This document shows, piece after piece, positions 5,890 through 9,919 of a stretch of DNA of 9,919 nt. Made by a program: the position numbers and the translations under genes. The notes below the pieces were generated by a model. It was not told the DNA's origin, did not search any database, and saw nothing but the letters and a program-made list of their open reading frames with translations. Each line of letters opens with the position of its first letter. The stretch's first letter is position 1. The stretch comes from Pseudomonadota bacterium (GTDB lineage: Bacteria; Pseudomonadota; Gammaproteobacteria; Burkholderiales; Burkholderiaceae_B): the NCBI GenBank assembly GCA_023427085.1, contig JAEZBO010000204.1:1-9919 (forward strand), in the 5' to 3' direction.

Positions 5890-8013
5890 CTAGTCCAGCC
5901 CCAGCAGTTTCTTCAGGCCGTCTTCGTCGAGGATCGGAATGCCCAGCTCCTGTGCCTTGGTCAGCTTGCTGCCGGCCTCTTCGCCGGCCACCAGGTAGGC
6001 GGTCTTTTTCGACACCGAGCCACTGACCTTGCCGCCGGCCGCCAGGATGTGCCGCGTCGCGTCGTCGCGGGTCCATTCGGGCATCGTGCCGGTCAGCACC
6101 AGCGTCTTGCCGGCCAGCGCACTGCCCTCGGCCGCCTGGGCTTCGGCCTGCGGCGCCACGCCCTGCTCGAACAGCGCGGTGACGATCTCGCGGTTGTGCG
6201 GCTCTTGAAAGAACCGGTGCAGCGAACCGGCCACCACCGGCCCGACGTCGGGCACGGCCAGCAGCTCTTCCTCGCTGGCGGCCATGATGCGTTCCATGCT
6301 GCCGAAATGCCTGGCGGTGTCGCGCGCGGTGGTCTCGCCGATGTGGCGGATGCCCAGCGCGAACAGCAGCCGGCCCAGCGAGGGCTGGCGTGCCTTGGCC
6401 AGCGCCTCGACGAGATTCTCGGCCGACTTGCGGCCCATGCGTTCGTAGCCGGCCAGCTCGTCGGCGGTCAGGCTGTACAGATCGGCCAGCGACTTGACGC
6501 GGTCGCTGTCGACCAGCTGGTCGACCAGCTTCTCGCCCAGGCCCTCGATGTCCAGCGCCTTGCGGCCGGCCGCGTGCAACAGCGTCTGCTTGCGCTGCGC
6601 CGGGCAGAACAGCCCGCCGGTGCAGCGAGAGATCGCCTCGCCTTCGGGGCGTTCGATGGCCGAGCCACAGATCGGGCAGACCGGACAGACGTCGCGCAAG
6701 TTGAACGGCAGCGCGCCGGCCGGCCGCTTTTCGATGACCGGCCCGACGACCTCGGGGATGACGTCGCCGGCGCGGCGCACGATCACCGTATCACCCAGGC
6801 GCACGTCCTTGCGCAGGATCTCGTCTTCGTTGTGCAGTGTCGCGTTGGTGACCGTCACGCCGCCGACGAAGACCGGCTCGAGCCGGGCCACCGGCGTGAT
6901 CGCGCCGGTGCGGCCGACCTGCACGTCGATGGCCTGCAATGTCGTGGTGGCCTCTTCGGCCGGAAACTTGTGCGCGATCGCGAAGCGCGGCGAGCGCGAG
7001 ACGAAACCCAGCACCTTCTGGGCCGCCAGCGCGTCGACCTTGTAGACCACGCCGTCGATGTCGTAGGGCAGCCCGCGGCGCGCGCTGCCGATCTCGGCGT
7101 AATACTCGAGCAGCCCGGCGGCGCCACGCTTGCTGGCGTTGCGCTGGCGATTGACCGGCAGGCCCAGCTCGTGCAGCCAGCCCAGCATGTCGCCATGCGT
7201 CTCGCGCGGCAGCGGCGAGGTCGCGCGGGTATCGGGCAAGGCCTCGCGGAACTGGCCGGGATCCTCGGACGGCAGGTCCTGCACCACGCCCCAGCTGTAG
7301 GCCATGAAGCGCAGCGGCCGCCTGGCGGTGATGCGCGGGTCGAGCTGGCGCAGGCTGCCGGCGGCGGCGTTGCGCGGATTGACGAAGACCTTGTCGCCGC
7401 GCTCGCGCTGCGCGTCGTTGAGCGCCTCGAAGTCGGCGCGGTTCATGAAGACCTCGCCGCGCACCTCGAGCACGCGCGGCACGGCGCCCTTGAGCGTCAG
7501 CGGGATGGCCTTGATGGTGCGGATATTGCTGGTGATGTCCTCGCCGGTGGCGCCGTCGCCGCGCGTGGCGGCCTGCACCAGCTTGCCGGACTCGTAGCGC
7601 AGGCTGACGGCCAGGCCGTCGAGCTTGGGCTCGCAGAAATAATCGGGCTCGTCGTCGGCGCCCAGCATGCCGGCGCGCCGCAGCGTGTCGGCCACCCGCG
7701 TCGCGAAGGCCGCCACGTCCTCGTCGCCGAAGGCATTGCCCAGCGACAGCATCGGCACGCTGTGCGCGACCGTGCCGAAGGCCTGCACCGGCGCCGCGCC
7801 GACGCGCTGCGTCGGCGATTCGGGCGTGACCAGGTCCGGATGCCCGGCTTCGATCTCGGACAACCGCCGCATCAGCGCGTCGTATTCACCGTCGCTGATC
7901 TGCGGCGCGTCCGCCACGTAGTACAGATGGTTGTGATGCTCGATCTCGGCGCGCAGGCGCGCAGCCTCGTGCGCCGGCTCGTCGGGCCGGCCAGACTCGC
8001 CGCGCTCGCTCAC
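5890..8013 (-). CDS. ligA: NAD-dependent DNA ligase LigA
   Basis: 707-residue NAD+-dependent DNA ligase that seals nicks in replication and repair. Domain order is complete: domain Ia with HHNHLYYVADAP (about 26-37) for NAD binding; adenylation domain with active-site lysine K130 in EPKLDGLAV; nucleotidyltransferase motifs such as RGDGATGEDIT (151-161) and DIDGVVYKVD (318-327); OB fold with RAGDVIP (414-420); a Cys4 zinc finger; helix-hairpin-helix region about 490-600; and a C-terminal BRCT domain from about 632. The zinc finger reads CPVCPICGS (443-451) plus C464 and C470; by alignment to the usual CPxCGS the ligands are C446, C449, C464 and C470, leaving C443 as an extra cysteine. The start is GTG, overlapping the zipA stop as GTGA, with no clear ribosome site, implying translational coupling. 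The length is slightly above the family's usual of about 670. Confidence 0.97.
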   Translation of the reverse strand: MSERGESGRPDEPAHEAARLRAEIEHHNHLYYVADAPQISDGEYDALMRRLSEIEAGHPDLVTPESPTQRVGAAPVQAFGTVAHSVPMLSLGNAFGDEDVAAFATRVADTLRRAGMLGADDEPDYFCEPKLDGLAVSLRYESGKLVQAATRGDGATGEDITSNIRTIKAIPLTLKGAVPRVLEVRGEVFMNRADFEALNDAQRERGDKVFVNPRNAAAGSLRQLDPRITARRPLRFMAYSWGVVQDLPSEDPGQFREALPDTRATSPLPRETHGDMLGWLHELGLPVNRQRNASKRGAAGLLEYYAEIGSARRGLPYDIDGVVYKVDALAAQKVLGFVSRSPRFAIAHKFPAEEATTTLQAIDVQVGRTGAITPVARLEPVFVGGVTVTNATLHNEDEILRKDVRLGDTVIVRRAGDVIPEVVGPVIEKRPAGALPFNLRDVCPVCPICGSAIERPEGEAISRCTGGLFCPAQRKQTLLHAAGRKALDIEGLGEKLVDQLVDSDRVKSLADLYSLTADELAGYERMGRKSAENLVEALAKARQPSLGRLLFALGIRHIGETTARDTARHFGSMERIMAASEEELLAVPDVGPVVAGSLHRFFQEPHNREIVTALFEQGVAPQAEAQAAEGSALAGKTLVLTGTMPEWTRDDATRHILAAGGKVSGSVSKKTAYLVAGEEAGSKLTKAQELGIPILDEDGLKKLLGLD

Positions 8014-9080
8014 GAAAAGACCCGCAGCGCGCGCGGGCTGGACGCCGGCAGGCCGGCCTGGTCGAGCTGGCTGTAGAGCACCTGCAGGCGCTCGTCGATA
8101 CCGGCCTCGGCGCCGTCGTGCAGCGGCTTGCCCTGGTCATCGACCAAGTCGGCGCGCAGTTGCGCGGCCAGCTCGCGGCCGACCTTGACCATGCGGCCGA
8201 AGGGCTGCGGATCGGGCGGGCTGCACGGCACGTCCAGCAACAGGCTCAGGCGTTCGACGTGGCCCTGCGCGGCATCGTTGAAGGGCTGGCCGTCGGCGCG
8301 CGACAGCGTGAACCTCGCCAGGCCTTCGTCGGACAGCCAGGCCATGCGCGGACCCTGCGGCGCGAAACCGATGTCCTGAGCCGCGCGCAGCACCTGGGCC
8401 AGCGGCTGCGGCGCGCCCAGCATCAGCGTCAGGCCGACCTGGGTGTCGAGCGCGGCGCAGGTGTCGTCCAGCTTGGCGGCGCGATCGAGCACCGCCTGCT
8501 GCTCGGGCGCCTCGATGGTGGCCTCGAACCGTTCGGCCAGATCCTGCGCGCGGGCCCAGGCCTGCGACCACTCGATCGCGCTGAGCGGCCCGCTGCGATT
8601 GGCCAGCAGCACCGCCAGCTGCATCGACACATAGGTCTCGCCCGGGCGCAGCCGCGCGCGGTGACGGCCCTGCTCGGTCACGGCGAAGGCGCGGATCGGC
8701 TTGCGGCCGGCGCTGCGCAGCGACTGCAGCGCGGCCATCAGTTCCTTGGCCGGCACCGGGGCGCTGAAGGCCAGGTCGATCACGACCTCGCTGCTGGGAT
8801 CGGCCTCGTCGGGATCGTCGCTGCCCGGCGCACCGGCCTGGGCGTCGTCGTCCTGCGGCGCGGGCGCCTGGCCCATGCCCGGCTCGCGGCGCTGGCCGGG
8901 CGTGTGCCCGCCGCCGGCCGCGGCACCCGCGTTGGCGCCCAGCAAGGGGTCGTGTTCGGACGCAGGAAAATGCGCCTGCATGCGCTGACGCGCACGGCGG
9001 TCCTGCCACCAATTGAAGCCCAGCACCAGGGCGATGAACAGCACGCCCAGTAGGATCAGTCCGATCTGCAAATCACTCAT
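8010..9080 (-). CDS. zipA: Cell division protein ZipA (FtsZ-binding membrane anchor)
   Basis: 356-residue ZipA-like divisome protein that tethers FtsZ to the inner membrane. The architecture is visible: a very short N-terminus, one membrane helix at about residues 6-23 followed by WWQDRRARQR, a flexible Gly/Pro/Gln/Asp-rich linker at about 36-97 (shorter than in E. coli), and a globular FtsZ-binding domain from about 98 to 338. That domain shows VVIDLAFSAPVPAKEL (99-114), then GETYVSMQLAVLLANRSGPL (147-166) and PFNDAAQGHVERLSLLLDVP (266-285). The domain is diverged, so the call leans also on the smc-zipA-ligA order known from Betaproteobacteria. The ATG at 9080 is preferred over a GTG one codon upstream because GGAG lies 8 bases before it. 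It starts 25 bases after the smc stop and its own stop overlaps ligA. Confidence 0.88.
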   Translation of the reverse strand: MSDLQIGLILLGVLFIALVLGFNWWQDRRARQRMQAHFPASEHDPLLGANAGAAAGGGHTPGQRREPGMGQAPAPQDDDAQAGAPGSDDPDEADPSSEVVIDLAFSAPVPAKELMAALQSLRSAGRKPIRAFAVTEQGRHRARLRPGETYVSMQLAVLLANRSGPLSAIEWSQAWARAQDLAERFEATIEAPEQQAVLDRAAKLDDTCAALDTQVGLTLMLGAPQPLAQVLRAAQDIGFAPQGPRMAWLSDEGLARFTLSRADGQPFNDAAQGHVERLSLLLDVPCSPPDPQPFGRMVKVGRELAAQLRADLVDDQGKPLHDGAEAGIDERLQVLYSQLDQAGLPASSPRALRVFS

Positions 9081-9088
9081 CACTTTTA

Positions 9089-9092
9089 CTCC
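9089..9092 (-). promoter_or_regulatory. Ribosome binding site of zipA
   Basis: Minus-strand GGAG in CGGAGTAAAAGTGATG, 8 bases before the ATG at 9080 and 5 before an adjacent GTG at 9083. The spacing and codon strength favour the ATG. Confidence 0.55.
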
Positions 9093-9105
9093 GCAACCAG
9101 GGTCG

Positions 9106-9919
9106 TCACGCCGATTCCGCCGCCCACTGCACCGCCGAGTCGATATCCACCGCCACGATACGCGAAACCCCTTGTTCCTGCATGGTCACGCCCACCAGCT
9201 GCTTGGCCATCTGCATCGCGATCTTGTTGTGCGAGATGAACAGGAACTGGGTCTGGTCGCTCATGCTGTTGACCAGATTGGCGTAACGCTCGGTATTGGC
9301 GTCGTCCAGCGGTGCATCGACCTCGTCGAGCAGGCAGAACGGCGCCGGATTGAGTTTGAACAGCGCGAACACCAGCGCCGTCGCCGTCAGGGCCTTTTCG
9401 CCGCCCGACAGCAGATGGATGGTGCTGTTGCGCTTGCCCGGCGGCTGCGCCATCACCTGCACGCCGGCATCCAGTATCTCGTCGCCGGTCATCATCAGCT
9501 TGGCCTCGCCGCCGCCGAACAGGCGCGGAAACAGTTCGCCAAAATGCTGGTTGACGGTGTCGAAGGTTTCCTGCTATAGCTCGCGGGTTTCGCGGTCGAT
9601 CTTGCGGATGGCGTCTTCCAGCGTTTCGATGGCCGTGTTCAGGTCCATCTGTTGCGCGGCGAGAAATTCCTTGCGCTCGCGCGAAGTGTTCAGTTCGTCC
9701 AGCGCCGCCAGGTTCACCGGGCCCAGGCTGTCGATCTGACGCGAGATGCGAGTGACCTCGGCCTGCAGCCAATTGGCGCGGCGCCACTCTTCCGGCTGGT
9801 TTTCCAGCATCTGCGCCAGCGTGTCGCGGTCGACGCTGCGGGCGTCCAGCTGTTCACTGAATTGCTCGATGGCCAGGCGCGCGGCTTGTTCCTGCAGTTG
9901 CAGCTCCATGATGCGGGCG
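9106..9919 (-). pseudogene. smc: Chromosome partition protein Smc, 3' part, interrupted by an in-frame TAG; 5' end outside the window
   Basis: C-terminal about 270 codons of Smc, the ATPase of the bacterial condensin that organises and segregates the chromosome with ScpA/ScpB. Minus-strand 9919-9577 encodes the returning coiled-coil arm, rich in Glu/Gln/Arg, with the conserved SLGPVNLAALDEL at the arm-head junction. A TAG then occurs at 9574-9576. The same frame continues without shift as QETFDTVNQHFGELFPRLFG into the C-terminal head lobe: ABC signature LSGGEK (9394-9411), Walker B CLLDE (9322-9336) with DEVDAPLD, and the switch histidine in FISHNK (9229-9231), ending at TGA 9106-9108. If the stop is real, the product lacks the ATPase C-lobe and cannot be functional; since everything else is intact, a sequencing or assembly error or a very recent mutation are the likely explanations. 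The Walker A half of the gene lies beyond the window. Confidence 0.9.
9574..9576 (-). other. Premature TAG codon within smc
   Basis: The minus strand reads GAG CTA TAG CAG GAA (RELstopQE). Both flanks are in one frame and both are clearly Smc, so this is a substitution-type nonsense codon and not a frameshift. The preceding CTA leucine codon is unusual here, where leucines in the surrounding smc sequence are almost all CTG or CTC. Confidence 0.93.

Noticed and set aside
5857..8076. 739-codon plus-strand open frame antisense to ligA
   Set aside because: It mirrors the ligA coding frame in GC-rich DNA, is low-complexity (Arg, Gln, Ala, Gly) and has no recognisable domain; LigA on the other strand is unambiguous.
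8118..9053. 311-codon plus-strand frame antisense to zipA
   Set aside because: Same GC-skew shadow pattern; the minus-strand ZipA has a membrane helix, linker and conserved domain in the right gene order.
9106..9495. A separate 129-residue ATPase-like gene starting at 9495
   Set aside because: It is simply the tail of Smc after the internal TAG; the frame upstream of its ATG still encodes conserved Smc residues back to 9573.
1..9919. CRISPR arrays, tRNA/rRNA genes, insertion sequences, prophage or defence genes
   Set aside because: No regularly spaced repeats, cloverleaf structures, transposase motifs or defence-type domains were visible; the only transposon-like sequence is the library adapter.

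Overview
The window is GC-rich bacterial DNA whose third codon positions are mostly G or C. Its proteins and gene orders point to a betaproteobacterium of the Alcaligenaceae, most likely Bordetella or a close relative such as Achromobacter. The strongest clues are a 258-residue parvulin matching the Bordetella Par27 type, the smc-zipA-ligA order, and a branched-chain-amino-acid-type ABC transporter of the kind these genomes carry in large numbers. The genus call is inferred from recognition, not from a search.

Layout. (1) Bases 1-19 are not genomic: 17 of the 19 match the Nextera (Tn5 mosaic end) adapter, so the window starts at a broken contig end. (2) From about 20 to 3276, on the minus strand and read from high to low coordinates, lies a LIV/HAAT-type uptake operon: periplasmic binding protein, a 71-bp gap with a 20-bp perfect palindrome, permease LivH, then permease LivM cut off by the adapter. 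The ATPase genes would lie beyond the edge. (3) 3277-3663 is a divergent intergenic region with AT-rich patches and inverted repeats, probably carrying the promoters for both sides. (4) 3664-5702, on the plus strand, is a tight four-gene unit: msrB, yciB, bolA and a Par27-like periplasmic parvulin, joined by ATGA overlaps or a 1-bp gap. (5) 5703-5889 separates convergent units and holds two hairpins; one is a bidirectional terminator with its better T-tract facing the ligA operon. (6) 5890-9919, on the minus strand, is the 3' part of smc, then zipA and ligA, linking chromosome organisation, divisome anchoring and DNA joining in one transcription unit.

Functionally this is mostly core genome: solute import, repair of oxidised methionine, septation and envelope integrity, Fe-S handling, periplasmic folding, chromosome condensation, division and replication. 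I found no new biological system. The observations most worth checking are the adapter artefact that creates a false LivM C-terminus, an in-frame TAG in smc just before the ABC signature motif (in a suspicious CTATAG context), a duplicated Cys-Pro step in the LigA zinc finger, and the structured intergenic regions.
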